64,000 nucleotides of DNA from Pithys albifrons albifrons (Eukaryota > Chordata > Aves > Passeriformes > Thamnophilidae), in contig NC_092464.1 of the NCBI RefSeq assembly GCF_047495875.1, positions 4,436,737 to 4,500,736 on the forward strand, read 5' to 3'. The position numbers were made by a program, and so were the translations under genes. The notes beneath the pieces were generated by a model. The model had not been told where the DNA came from. It did no database searches and saw only the letters and a program-made list of their open reading frames with translations. Each line of letters opens with the position of its first letter. Position 1 is the stretch's first letter. Shown here piece after piece: positions 34,959 to 49,900 of this stretch.

Positions 34959-37900
34959 CTGAAACACAGGCCAAGCCCAGATGATACATCAGGCATTTCT
35001 GCACTTGAAGTTTTTCTGCAAAGCTAATCATTTCCCAGAAAAAACTACTGAGAACATCAAATTTACAGTCCTAAGAGCAACAGGGCTGGTGAAGGGACTG
35101 GAGCACAAGTGCTGTGGGGAGAGGCTGAGGGAGCTGGGGGTGTTTAGCCTGGAGAAGAGGAGGCTCAGAGGTGACCTCAGCACTGTCTGGAACTGCCTGA
35201 AGGGAAGTTCTGGCCAGGTGGGGGTTGGTCTCTTCTTCCAGGCACTCAGCAATAGGACAAGGGGGCACGATGGGTTCAAGCTCTGCCAGGGGAAATTGAA
35301 GTTGGAGGTCAGGAAAAAATTCTTTGCAGAGAGAGTGCTCAGGCATTGGAATGGCCTGCCCAGAGAGGGGGTGGATTCCCCATCCCTGGAGGTTTTTAAA
35401 GTGAGATTGGCCATGGCACTGAGTGCCGTGATCTGGTAAAGGGACTGGAGTTGGACCAAGGGTTGGACTTGATGATCTCAGAGGTCTTTTCCAACCCTAT
35501 CCATTCTATGATTCTATGATAAATGTTTACTTAACCACGTGGCAAGGGACCAGGAATTCTCACCATGAATTGCTGGTAGACCCAGAGGGTAATAACTGTG
35601 ACTCTGTTGTTAAGTTCTGATATTTTAAATCAGGGATCTGCTGCTAAAATGTCTCTGCTGCTCCAGGTAGATTTGGCAGGAGGGCACAGTTCTAAAACAA
35701 CAGGGCATTAGATTCCATTCTCCCATTAACTGCCAGTGATACATGAATTCGAAAGTAATAATTAATGAGGACCCAATTAGGGGCTTAATTTTCTACTGGC
35801 TGCTCTTTAGGGAGTGATATTGCTGTAATTGAACTGGTCTAACCACTTAAGGCAAGTAAGTTTGTAAGGACATGTAATAAAAGGATTGTAGCAGACAGAT
35901 TGATTTTATTAGAAATAATTGATGATATTGAGGGATTTGCAAGGCCAAGCGTTACTAAGTCTGAAAACTTTTGCCTTTATTTTGCAATACCAGTAGTTTA
36001 ACATGAGTTATTACCTCTATCTCCTTATGTCTGTACAAAGGATAATAATTTCTCTATTACATTCTGAAAATACCAGCTACTAGCTCAGTTGCTTTGCTTA
36101 AAATAGGAGTGGCAGATAATGACAAAATCTCCCCACTGTCCTTTTGTGTTTTTCTTGCTAGATTAGAGTGGTTTCCATATCCAAAACTTTCACAACCCAC
36201 TGTAGTATCACTGAATTTCCACCAATGCCTGTGCCACTGGCTGCCAAAATGATGAGCAGGAGCATTGGAACAAGCTACACTTTATATATTCAAAAACACA
36301 GTCTCATTTACAACTTTTATATCAGCCTTCCTTATTGAGTTTTGCTGAAATAAATAAATTTTTGTGAAGTTCCTCATTTTAACCACAGGGAACAATCTAA
36401 AATTTATAGTGTTTTATCCTTGAAAACACATAACCAGACATTTAGCTTTAAGATGCTGAATGTTTTATTGGATTTCAAATACTGGATGATCCATTTCAGT
36501 TTATAAACCTGCTTAAGAATCTTCCTAAACTGTGTTTTACCAGATTAAGCAGCAGCTCTTTACAAATTCAGTTTAAACAATAAATACACAACACAGGATT
36601 CTGTGTAATAAGACTTAAACATTTAAAATAAATAAATAAAGGGGAAATAAGCACAGAAAATCCACTGTATTACTTTGAACAAGAGATTGAATGACCTTGA
36701 GGACTTTCCTGAGGCTGGTCAGGAGTGAAAGGAGATAATTCTTTGTTAAATGAAACAGAAATGGCAACTCATTGAGCTGGTCCAAATCCACATGTTTAAA
36801 TGTTTCTGATCTTGCATGTTGGAGCCTCTTGTAAGGTAAACAAATGTATTCAACTTACCCAGTGGTTTTCGAAGTTGTTGGCAATCAGAGCTGAGCCAAA
36901 AGACCTGGCTGGGTTAATTCCACAGCCTGTGTAGTCAATCTAGGAGGAGGAAAGAGAACCAGGGTGAGGAACTGAGGTACACGTGGCTTACACAGGAGGG
37001 CAAGTGGCACCTGCAGCAAGGTTTGGATGCTCACAACAGCTTCATTCATCCCACCCATTTTTCCTCAGGGAAAGGAGAAGGACTGTTTGCCATGTGCCTG
37101 TCCTGTCCCATCAAGACCCTGAGATGAGCTCAGTTGGTTAAAACTTGGTTGTAATAATGCCAAGGTCATGGGTTCAATCCCCTGTGTGGGCCATGGACTT
37201 AACAGTTGGACTTGATGATCCTTGTGGGTCCCTTCCAACTCAGAATAGTCTGTGATTCTGTGATCAGGGAAACAGATCCTACACAGCGGCTCTTACCAGA
37301 TGTACAACCTCACCACTTGTAGCCACAGCCACATGGTCCAAGAAAGAAGGGCCATGTGTGTTGCAGAGACAAGGTCACTCTCAGAAGTGAAGGAGAAGGA
37401 AGAAACTATCCCTGTCCCATCATCTTCCTGCCTTCACTGCCCCGAGGTAGGACTTTGCAGATAGACATTGTGAGGGCTAAAACTTACAGCCAAGAGATGT
37501 CCCAGGGCAACAGAGAGACCAATGGCCAAAGGTGCTGATCCTGAGACATCATTCCTTCTCCGGTCCGTGGTGGCCAGGACACACAACACCAGCTGGAAGG
37601 TGGCAATGATCTCGATGCCCAGCCCTTGTCCTGCATTGATTCCATCTGAAAGCTGCAGGGAGACAAGAAGGACAATCACTTGATATTCCTACCTGGCTTC
37701 AGCCAGTGTAACAAACTTTGGTAGGATCTATTTTCTCAATAGGAAAATGCAGATCTGCACAGCCATTTCTTTCCTCAGGTGGCTTTTGCTAAATGGTATA
37801 AAAAATTAAAAAAAAAAAAAAGAAAGAAAGAAAGAAAGAAAGGAAAAATGAACAGAAATTAGCTTTGAATCTTTCACTGCTCTACTTAAGTCTAGGCATA

Positions 37901-40900
37901 GACAACTTTGTTGCTGATTCAGCATGGCTGAGTGGTTGCTCATCCAGCCAGAGTGAACACTCCACCACCACCCAGAATGAGAACGTCACTGATCAACATG
38001 TGAGAAACAACTGAGCCAGAGATTGTCCCTCAGCAGAGTTTACTTTTTCAGAAGTAGTCTGTGGTGCCTTAGGGAATTCACTCATTGCTCCTGAGATTTC
38101 CACATTAGTATTGACCCCCATTGCCTGAAAATACCCCTCTAATGCCATGTGAGATGCTCTGAGATATCCACAGTGCTCATGTGGGGCTGGTAGATGTGGC
38201 ACAAGCCCTACAGAAGATCAAAGGTACCTAAACCCCCTCTAGCTGTCAACATATAGACAGTGTAGCTGTAACTGGGGTAGGTCATGGATGAAGCCAATGA
38301 AGAGGAGATCCATTCAGCTGATGAAATGTAGATGATCATTTGAGAGCTCTGTGTTTTATTTTGTAGAGATCTCATTTGACTGCAAAGAACTTGGACACTT
38401 AACTCACATGTAGGCTACTTTTTGGTGTCTGGGACCTAAACTGAATCTCATTCAACCTCCTTGGGATCCATAAAAGAGCATCCACAACTCAGGAATGCTC
38501 AGCAGTTGATGGGAGAAGTGTTTCAATTTCCTGCTGAAGCAAAGCAGACTGTCTAGAAACACTCAAACTGCAGACAGATATTCCAGTGGCATTATTAGTC
38601 ATGGAATCAGTAGAGTTTCTTATAAATTTAAATGCTCTGGGACTTACTGAAACCACAATAAGCACATAAATGAACATTATAGAGTAGAAATGCTGTCAAT
38701 ATTTCAGGAGCACTGCAGGAAACTTGTGCTTAGCAAGAAACAATGGAGCATAAAGCACTTGATGTTATAACAAGTTTCGAGTTCTGCTGCTAATTTCTAT
38801 ATTCAGTGGTGTGTTCATGAAGTCAAGGCAAAACTGTTACTGAGTTGAATAACTTGGTGTTAAGCAGAAATAATTCCATTGCATGCACGGAATGAAACAT
38901 GAGCTTGGACACAGGCCAGAGAAACTGAGACTGGGAGTGACAGAGTAGGAAGCAAAGACTGCAAAGCTTCTGTTCAAAAATAGTGCTGTCAGTAGGTTAT
39001 CCTTTCTGTCAGAGCCTCTGCAGGAAAAAATTGCTGGGTCATACACAGCAAAAACATCATTACATGGTGTTGTGACCTGCCCAGAACAATGAAACTGTGG
39101 GAAATTGTGCTATAAATCTGGGGTTGTGGGTTTATGCCCCAATTTCCCCCAAACCAATAACCTGAGATATTTAACTGAACTCTTTCCATCTTTGCTACTC
39201 ACTTTTCTTGTTTCTTCTCTGTGACAAAGTAGCATCATATCAAATTCCTAAGTCCTGGAAAGAATCATCTGAGATTTGGTTGGCATAACTCTGATAATTA
39301 CATTAAAAGATTGAAAATACACTGATTTTTATGTCCTGTTAATCTGAAGCACTAATAATATATTTTTGCATCTTGTTCTTTATTATGCAGGAGAGATATC
39401 CTCTGAATTAAAAGCAGTTTCTCCACAAATGGAGGGGAATTTTGGTTGAAATGCTGGGTATTTCAGTTCCTTCAGCATCCATAGATTAGAAACTGAAATA
39501 ATTTAATGAAACTTTCAGCATTAATAGGAATTACATGTGAGATGTGTCAATCTGACAAAAATATATACATATGAGACAGCACTGAAAATTACATGATCCA
39601 GAAATTCATTCTGCACTCCTGACATATCCCTTAATTAATTTTCTATTACTTTGGCCATCCCCTTGAAGAAAAAAAACCAAACACAATTTTTTTTTCACTG
39701 CAGAGACAGTAGGACTTGTGGATCTTCATAAATCAGACTTCACAGGCATTTTCCTGATATAAAAAGTAATTTAGGAATGTGGACTACAGACTCTGGAAAA
39801 TCCTCCCTCACATCTCTAAGACCAAATGGCCAAATTTAAAAGCCAGATGTCTTAGCAAAGGAGTGACTGATATGCACACACCCAAAAGCAGATATAAAAG
39901 GAAATTCTTTTCTATCATGATGCAACTGTTAAACCCCAGAGAACCAAATCTGAGGTCTGGCACATCAACCTTGACATTTGTCAAGCCTTGACATTTTAAA
40001 AGATTAAACACTGACCAGCCATTAGGCTTTCCCTTCGTTTCAAGGGCTTCTATAAAAGACAAAAGACAATAAGAGCAAAACTGTGCTTTAAAAACCTGTG
40101 ATAGTCCTTATCTTTGAGAGGTGGAAATCATATTCTTCCTTTCCCTCCAGGAAAAACACATCCTCCAGCTGACGTGACTTGAGGTCATTCTCCCTGCTAA
40201 TCAACACTTATTGATGGGCTGTGTGGAATCAAAGAAAACCTGGAAATGTCATAGGAAGGCTTTTGCTTTCCTCTAGTGTGTAATTTTACACAGCCTGCCA
40301 GGAACATAAGATTCCACTGGGAGAGCAAGGACTCCGGGCCAGGTTCCCAATGAGGCAAACCCAGGCAAGGCTTGGAAGTTCTGCTTTGCTGGGGCACAAC
40401 ACACAGAGTAGGGAGGTGCTTTTCCTTATGCCAAGTTAAAATGTACATATAAATTTGTGGGCACAACCAACATGAGGTTGTTGTCCTCTCCTTGTATTTT
40501 CCCCTTGTTTATCTGGTTTTGTAAGGAAAGCTTGAATTGTTGTGGGATACCTGACTCCAGGAGCTCTGGAGTTGTCTAAAGTTTAATCTGAATCTAGTAA
40601 GAAGCAGTACCATACATTAAACCTGACTAAAAATCAGCAGCTGGTCTTAACATCTGGCATTCTGCTGCAGAGAACATCAAGAATATAGGGGGATATATCT
40701 CAGGTTCCTGAATAAACAAAATTATGCCTCAAAATGTAAGAGACACCTGTACTGCAGTGGTGGGGTGAAGGTGACCCTTCCCCGTGAGCTGCACCCACAG
40801 TGCAATGACTTTGTTCCCTTCAGTGGTCACAAGGTATGTGGGCTGACACTGCATTTGCCTTGGTAGAATCTGCTGGGAAGTCTCTGATATCTTCCCATCT

Positions 40901-43900
40901 CAGTCCAAAAATGGTCATTAAAGAAACAGAAAAAATATCAGAGGACAGGGAAGAGCCCAGTGACTCCCTGAGCTTTTCATGCTTCAGACTTGGAAGACTT
41001 GAGCAGATTCAGTGCCTTAAGGAACCAATTCTCTTTAAGGATAAAAATGAAACACACAGACCCACATTCATCTCCAACAGAGTTTCCCACATCATAGAAG
41101 TCCACCCAGACTTCTTCTCTTTTTTTGTTCACATGAATAATGCCATGAAACTTCATTTTTAAGTCACTATTTTTACAGAAGAAGCACCAGAAACACACAT
41201 AAGAAATGTGTTACATCATTGACAAGAGCTGAGAGCCACATGTAGACACATTTATCTGATCAGCTGAATCAGTCTTGGCTGTTTGCACTGAATATTTCTC
41301 TTGGCTGTCACAGAACCCAAATGACAAGTAGAAATCCACATGTAGACACCTCAAGGGAGGTGTAACCTGTGAACAAAACCCCACTATTTCCAGCCATAAT
41401 GATTACATGATTAATACTTTTACCCCAGTTGCCTGTGACTCTGGACAAGTTCATGGAATAAAAAATCTGCTGGAATTCAATAAATGTACAAAAATCAAAT
41501 CTTATCCAGAAAGTTCCTGAGATGCAACTGCTTGTAACTTAAGGAAGCACTGAAGGTAGGCTGGAGACCTCTGCTTTGCATTGCTGGGGATGAGATGAGA
41601 TACAATTCTGAGTCCCCATCCAAATATTACCTTTACCTGTCAATGCTTCTGAGAAACTAGGTTTGAATTCAGTGCTGACCCCACTTTGAGCCAGAGGTTG
41701 AACCAGAGACCTCCTGAGGTCCTTTCCAAGCTGTTATCATATGAGACCTTGGTTCCTTGGAAAGGTTCTTCCTGTGGGAAGGTTTGGGGCAGAATTGCCC
41801 CAGGGGTGCTCGGGCTCAGCTGAGTTACTGTCTGGGAGCAGCTGGTGGCAGATGCAAATAGAAGAACCACTTGATGGATCAGTCCCTGAGAAGGCTCTGC
41901 ACAGATCCATTGGTGATAGAACCCATAGTGGTCAATGGCTCAACAGACATGAGATACAATCAAATGAGGATTGTTAAACCTGAGGAAAAGAATAATGAAA
42001 ACATATTATCTAGATGTGAACATGGCATTAATTAGCTGAGAGGAACACTTGCTTTTTGTCTTAGAAAATGGGTAGAGGTCTCACTGCTTCCAGTTCTCCA
42101 CAGGACAGGAGACAGGAACCATGGAATTTGTTTCTCAGAAGTGCCCTAAACCACCATGTTTAGCTGATTGACTTCCACAGAAATAATTCAGGCAAATTAA
42201 TGGTATGTTTTCTTTCCTTCTGATTTTTTTTTCTTTAGAACAGGATATTTATTCGTTGTCTGCCTCCAGAAGAGAAATGGGGACAGGAAATTAAACTGGC
42301 CCAAGGTAAACCCCTCTGTGTACTTCTCCAGTGGCTTCATATTTTTCTCATTATGAGTAAGAGTATATCAGGCTCAAACCTGTTTCCCGTTGCATGGATC
42401 AGACAGTTTGTTATGCAAGGTGGTTGCACCACGTGGTGCTCCATCTCATCCAACCAACCCTTAGCCCTGGATTGTGGCTCCTGGGATCCAGCTCACTTTC
42501 ATATAACAGGGATTACTTTCTCATTGTTCCAGAAAAGTCCTAGGCCTCTGGAATTGCAGAGATGTATTTTTTAGCTTTCCCCATTCTTATGAAACATTAT
42601 TACAAGCACTGCTGGCTGGTGTGGTTTAGAGAGAGAAAAATTGAGGCACAGCAATTTAGTGAGAAATACAACATCACTTATGGCTGGGACTTTTCTCCTT
42701 TACATCCTCCAGCCATCCCACTGAAATTATTGCCTTATCTCTGCCATGGCAGACGTTTTATTAAAGCATTTTATACACTCAAATTCTTGTCATCTTACTG
42801 CATTTTTTTCCTACAACTTAAACGTTCCCTTCTTTGATCATCCCTCCTGTGCTAAATAAGGGAAACTCTTCACATTAGTTTAAATGGTTTATTCTCTCTT
42901 CTTCATCCCCTTGCTTGAAATATTAATTATGCTGCTTTATACCAACTATCATTTCAGTGTTTAGCTGACAAAGTTCTTCAATGCAATGTTCTTCCAATAG
43001 AATCTCAGAAATTCACATCCCTACTTCCCTCCAAACCCTCTCCCTCTGCCTTGCCTGCCATTTTTTCAGCCATTTACCTCTTTCAGCTCCAGTTCTGTCA
43101 CAAAAAGAACTTGATAACTTCTATCTTGATAACATCCCTTTCTTTTGCTGGAAGTCTGTCCCACATCTCTATAGATATAACCCTTCCTTTAACTGATAGT
43201 CAAAATTAATTCAGAGACTTTATCCCTGGCTATTTAACTACAGTTATTCACTTTAACAGTATCACTGTGAAATGGATATTTCTATACCCATTATTTGAGT
43301 GCTGGAGTTTGGAGAAAAGTCCCATTTCTTTAGGAAGTAGAGACAGGCAAAGATCTGAAGAGTATCACTTAAAATTATATGACAGGAGCTCTCAGAAGCT
43401 GCTTATGAATTAGCTTTGGATCGTGTCCTAGATCAACAATAGAAACATTCTGCAGAACCTGGGGACAAAACATATTGTCCTCTGCTAGATTATCCTTCCT
43501 ATAAATACAGCCTTAAGAGCTCTAAAGGGGACTCATTCAATTCCCACAGCAGAAATCATATTTTCCGTTCTTTGGACAGCAGACACCCTCCAGGAACAGG
43601 ACTCAGCTCCCTCCTCCCACCCTCTGCAGGCTGAGGAGAAACCAGCCAGGGCTTTGTGTCACAGTGTGAAGAGAAGAGAGATGGTTTAATTTATATTAAA
43701 CCAGAGCACATACAGTTTGTATGTCAGGTCAGTGATAGGCAGTAAAAGTCAGTCCCTCTACAGGACTTGCATTTAGCACAGCTGGTTGGAGACAGACCCT
43801 TTGTCTTATTTACACTTTCATTTTTTGATATGCCTCTGGGAAAGTTGCTTAAAATTTTTTTTTTGTTAAATCTTGCTGCTGAGAAATAAACAACCTCTAT

Positions 43901-46900
43901 TGAGAGGATGAAGAATTGTGAGATTTTGTATTTTTTTTCTTTACCCAGCAAACCCCAAGCAAATAGTCAATTTTCTGTAATAGTTAAAGCCCTCCTTTAT
44001 ACCACAGGTTGTTCATGATCTCCTGAATTACCACCCCAGAAGGATATAGTCTTTCTATGGGGAATTTTGGAAATATCTGAATTTTGAGCCTAATAGGATC
44101 ATCCTTGCTAAGTGTTGTTACTGGAATAACCAGCTGGATTTGCACAAGCCTCACAATATTGTTGCTGGCAATTGCACCAAAGTGATATTTTATATTTCTA
44201 GAGAAACACTCCAGCACAACTGTGAAGTTTCCAAACTTCCCAAGTTTGAGGCAGTTCATACAGTCATTCTTGAAGAGCAGTGAAGTCCAGGCATTTCCAT
44301 GGAGTCAAAAAGCAGCTCTGAATGCATGCACTGGATTTGAGGAATCAGGGGAACAATTCCAGCTCTTTCACTTCTCCACCTTGTTCATCAAGCAAGAAAT
44401 CAAAACAAAGGAAGGAAAAGGGGCCAAACCTGACCTTACTCATTCCTCAGCCCAATACAGTCAGCATTGCCTTCATGTGAGGAAACATGGGCCACAGTTC
44501 TGCTCTGAGAGCACCCACTGACTGCACTTGGCACAGAATTAATGTCAAGAGCCTGGAAAATTTTCATTTTCTGTGATACCCCTCTATGGTTCCTAGAGAG
44601 GAGATGCAGAGGGCTCACCCAGAGAAGTACACAAAGGATTTCTTTACTCCTTTCTAGTCAAAATGCCAAAAGAGGAACCCATTGCAAAGATTTCAGGCCA
44701 CGTTTTTGCCCTCCTGCTGTTTATAGTTTCCTCCAGGATGCCTGTCAGGCCCTGTATATTTGATTTAGCAGCTGATGTTGTGCCTTAGCCCAGATCTCAG
44801 CAGTGGAGCTGCTGCAGTTACACACCTGCTCTGCTTTGGCTCTGGGGGCAGGAAGAGCAGCACTTTCCCATCAGGTTACACATTAATAAACACACAGCAC
44901 TGTCTGCTGCTCCAGCCAGGCCAGGAAAACCTCCAGGAGACATTCAAATGTTCTGTGACATCTGTATTATTGTTATTATTTTGGAGGTACTGATGGGCAC
45001 AGCAGCAGAACACGAAGTCTCTTTGTGACTGGTACCAGATCAACACATAGGAAAAAAATGCCTCTGCTTAGTTGTAATAAAAAGACAACAGTAAAAGGCA
45101 GGGAAATAAAAAAAAAATTAAAAAATGCAGACATATAACATAACATACAGATAGTTTATTATCTATGAATTTGAGCACAAGCACAAGGCTGGTTTCCCTA
45201 ACTCTGGAGTAGAGATTTTTCTAAGAATTAAGATTTTTTTTTGACATTTTCAATTGTGGTACCAGGTAAGATCTCTCTCTTATTGAATTCTCTCTATTAA
45301 GCTGGAGAGTGGACAAATAAGCAAAAATGTACCACTTCTCTAAAGAAAACAGCAATTTCCTCTCGAGACAAACAGGAAATTTTTCAAGGGCTATTTTTTC
45401 TTCCTTTAGTATTTGTGATGTGGTTTGGTATCCTTGCTTTAAAAATGCTTCTCTTAAAAATATCCATACAGCCCAGCCAGTGATACTTCTTAGGCTCCTC
45501 TGATCAAGGAAATGTTCTCAGCTCCCTGAAGGTTCACATAACCTGCTGAAGCCCATAAACTCTGCTGCAAAAACTTAAATGCTTTTTCTTACCATTGCAC
45601 CAATTTCCTCTGAATTGATCCCTAATATTCATTCTCATGTTTGCTGTGGAAATTTCCATTTGTTCCCAGGTTCTTGCCATGGCAGATCTTTAAACAGCCA
45701 TTAACAGATAGTTTTTTAAAAAATTCTAGTTAATTTAAAGTAGGAAATTAAATTTGGGGTTGCCTCATCTGAGGAATCTCTGTCTCTTGCTCTGTCACTG
45801 GTGTGTGAGTATGTGTGGGTGTGCACACACCTATACACAGAATATCCCATACATATGGCATAACACAGAATGCTATGGAAAGGAAAACAATTTTAACTTT
45901 TCATTCACTGGGCAGGAAGGGTGGTGGCAAAATGAATTTCCTTATATTTCATACTTAATCCTACTCAGTTGGACAGCTGGTCAAACACAGAAAGAAATGG
46001 TTCTCTAAAAATCCCAGCATAGCTCCACTTGAATTACAGTATCACTTAATCTACCAAATTAGTAAGGTTTTAAATCTATAGCAACTCAATGTTTTGTAAC
46101 CCTCTGTGCACTCCTGCCATCAATTTCTATTATTTCTAAATAGAAAAAATAAAGGGCCTTTTAGTCTTGCAGAGCATTTCTCAAACAATGGACTAGATGT
46201 CCTTGGGTCCTCTGGATGTGGATCATGGCACAAACCCCACCCTGAAACCCTCTGTTCCAGCACCAAGGGAATGCTGGATGGTCACTAAGGGCCCTGCCTG
46301 GTGCCAGACATGGCCACGCTGCTGCATCCCTGCTGTTCTCTGCCAGAATCTCGGGATAGGCTCTATTAGTATAGAAGCACTGAGCAGATCTTGGAAATGG
46401 AAATTGGATGATAACCTCTGAGATCTGAGATAAGGATTAGAGCCACAACCCCTGTTAGCCCCAAATGCTCCGGAGATGGGCGATAACCATCAGTTCACAT
46501 CTCAGCCCAGATGTTTCTGCTGTCACTGTGTGAACTTATTAGAAAGAGGCCAAGACCGAGGCCAGTTTTGAGCAGGTGCCTTTCCTGTGTCCCACCTGCC
46601 TGGCCTGGAGGATCCAATGCAATGCTGGCAGGCCATAAGAAGTCTCTGCTGCAAGACTGACATTGAACAAAGGGCCATTGTTGTGACACTCTTTGTTAAG
46701 AAATAAAAAACCCAGATTAATTTCATGTACCAGAACGGTTTTGCTCACTCTAAAAATGCAGCAACTTCTTGTAAAAGCCTGAGTGTTTAAGCACACAGAT
46801 GTCCCAGCAGAGCAAGGGTGGCAGGAGAAGATGGTGTTGGATCAAAAACAGGGAGGGCAGAGGGCAGAGACAGGGAGGATGAAGCTCCTCACTGCATTGA

Positions 46901-49900
46901 GACTGGAGAAAGTCACAGCATATAATCTACAGTTTCTTAAAAAAAGGCATCAAGGATTTTTTAACAAGCGTTAAAGGTCAGGAACTCAACTGCATGTCTT
47001 GTCCATCCAGCAGCACCTCTGGAACTGCAATTTTCCACACTGACTCAGAGGAAAAGCAGCATCACTTACTCAATTGTCCACTCACACTGTTAAACGCTCA
47101 GTTTATTTTGGAAGTTCTTCCAACTCAAGCGGCCTTTGTTTAATTTGAGGTTGAAGGAGAACAGACTCGCAGGGCGCGGGCAAGAGGAGAGAGGGAAAGC
47201 ACAAGGCAAACACTGAGTCACCACAGGCAGCCATGCAAGGCCTGCTCCCCATGGGCAGAGACCACCAGATTTGGGCTGGACCAAGTGTTGGGAGTCTGGT
47301 GATTCCCAACCAAGATCCTCTCTGAGGAAACTTCCTAAAGGATGGGAAAGAGTAAATGAGAAATATCAAGATAAAACTTCATTGCTGACTCATGAACACG
47401 ATTAAAAGGTGTGGCAGGTGTCAACCCTATGAAACAGAATTCCCAGTGCAGGGGCAATTTTGTGTTTGCACCACAAGTCTCTGTGCCTTGGAAATTTGCT
47501 GGGAGAAAAACCACCAGCATTGATGCTCTAGAGATAAGATCATGTGCAGAAGATAAGGATCCATATATCATGTGCACCATTCCATGCTTCAGTCTCCTGG
47601 ACACAAGAGATTGTTCATCTTTCCCAGGTAGCAGAGTAAGGCTGGAGCTGGGGAACACACAGACAGCAGAGCAAAAAGATACCTTCTCCAGCACAAGGGT
47701 TCCAAGCTGCTCTGCTGCTTGGATCACTACACAGCTTAGTGGGATTTGTTACGGAAAGAGGACTTGTTCCCATCCCCGGGAGTGTCCAAGGCCAAATTGG
47801 ATGGGGCTCTGAGCAACCTGGTCTGGTGGACGGTGTTCCTGCCCACAGCAGGAGGTGGGAGTGAGATGGTCATTAAGGTCCCTTTCAAACCACAATTCTC
47901 TGATTCTGTGGTGTGGCTTTGGTGAGGGTGAATGGGGTCTCAAAGCAACAGTCACTGCCCTGGTAGGAAGAATCAAGGATGGCAAAGGGCTGCTTTCTCC
48001 CTGTCTTTGAGAAAGGATTTGGATCTGGACACTGTTTATCACCAAAGAGTATTACACCCTTATGGGCACCAATTCTTCAGCCACAGCTTATCCAGACTTG
48101 GGGACAGCCCTTTCAGGAGGAGTGGCAGAGACACCAACAAGCACACTGGAAATCCAAAGGGTGTTCCAGCAACAAGTGACTTTCCATGCTCCAGGAATAT
48201 TATCTGTCTGACTATTCACCCATCTTAAGAAAAGGCTCCAGACCTCGAAATCCACTGACCACAGCCCTCTTCTGGCTTTTCCAGAAAGAACTTGAGTTAC
48301 ACAAACAACATTTGTCTGTGCACTGAGTGTTTTCTAAACTCAAGTCCTTCTATTTGTTATTCTTGGTTGTTTTTCTTTTCTCTTTATCTACCCGAGCAAC
48401 GTTACCTTCAGGTCTGTTTTTCTTGCCTCCAATTTTTGATCCAGTTATAACTTTTCAAACAATATCATTCATCATAAACTTTAAAGTCAGAGTTTTCAAA
48501 TAGTTTCCAAATTATAGACTTAGGGGGCAGATTTCCTGGCACTCCAATCAATGTGTCAAAACACAGAAAACATGAAATTGTAAAGCAGAGTCTGTTACAA
48601 ACTCCGATTAATTGAATATTTAAATTAACCTGAGCAAAACAAATTTCTTCAGAGCATTTTTAAAAGATTGATAAAAATTCTCCAGATAAACATCCCTGAA
48701 CAGCAAATATTGTGTTACCTTAAGCTCAGAGGTCTCCTCTCACCAGTCCTTCGTGCTCGAGCTCTCTGTTGGTCGTTAACTGCTTGTGCTGAATAATTTC
48801 TTCCATTATCCAAATTACAGATCTGTGCTCACTAGACAATAGCCAGCTCTGCTGGCAGAGGATGCATTTAGGATTAGGTATTCCCTATTCTTACAGCTTT
48901 ACCTAATGGAAACTTGTAACATAGTAAAGCAACTTCCAAAAAAAGCTACAAGATGAGGTAAGGAAAAATAATGAATTTTTTTAAAGAGAGCAAGCACTGC
49001 ACACTCCTCTTTCAGCTTTTCCAATTCTCAAAGTTTTTACTTTGGCACCCACACCACCACTAAAATATATGGGAAGTTAAGTGTTTTAAGAGGATTCAGT
49101 AATCTAAATCCCTCCCTGAATATGGCCCAAAATGTCTTATTCGGAACCAGCCAAAGTAATCACAAATATTTCCTTTGACTTCAGTAAAGTTTGGATCAAA
49201 CTCTTAATGTGTGACTGGTTTGCTTGTCTTAGTGTAAAACAGATCTTAATGTGGAACATGTTAAAGGAACATTCTGCATTTTCATTCTCCCTTCTTTCTC
49301 TTCAGCCTTGCACCTTCCATGGCTGGGATTTGTGTTTCATTTGCTTGTGTTTCCCTTGTTCCCTTTGGGTAGTGACGAAGACACAAATTTATCCTCCTTA
49401 ATTTTGGATGCTTAGCAGGGAATCCCCAGCCTGGAGCCTCATCAAGCCAAAGAAGAACTGGGTGTCTCTGGAGGGCAACTTAATGGATGTAAAGGCTGAA
49501 GTCTCTCTCCTTGTCTCTCCTTCTCTGAGAACTGGAGAGGAGATGGTGGAAATGGGTTCTCAGCTTGGTCCCTCAGTGCAGGACCTACAACTGGGCAGGA
49601 TACACCTAAGTTCAGGCATGCAACCCCACCCAGTGTGCACTGGGAACATTTGATGGACACTCACTCCATTAAACTGCTTCCACCCCATTTTTCCCATTAA
49701 AAATACACCTCTCCAAGAGCATGTCAGGGTCAGAACAGAGGACAAAGTCCCATCCAAGCCCTCATCCCAACCTTGTCAAACAAGCACCTCAGTAGAGAAC
49801 CCACACCTTGTTTTCCACAAGAAGGGCAGGAAGACAAAGCAGCTGACAGGGATGCCAGCCCTGTCCCTGCCCTCCTTGCCTTCAGGTTAAAAAGCAGAAC

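Noticed and set aside
37119..37193. A tRNA-Ile gene
   Set aside because: The 5' acceptor stem and several arms have decayed and a CR1-like tail is attached, so it is a SINE head rather than a functional tRNA.
47335..47812. Opposed frames of 130 and 133 codons in AQP1 intron 1
   Set aside because: Chance frames in an intron, partly overlapping a CR1; no recognisable motif.
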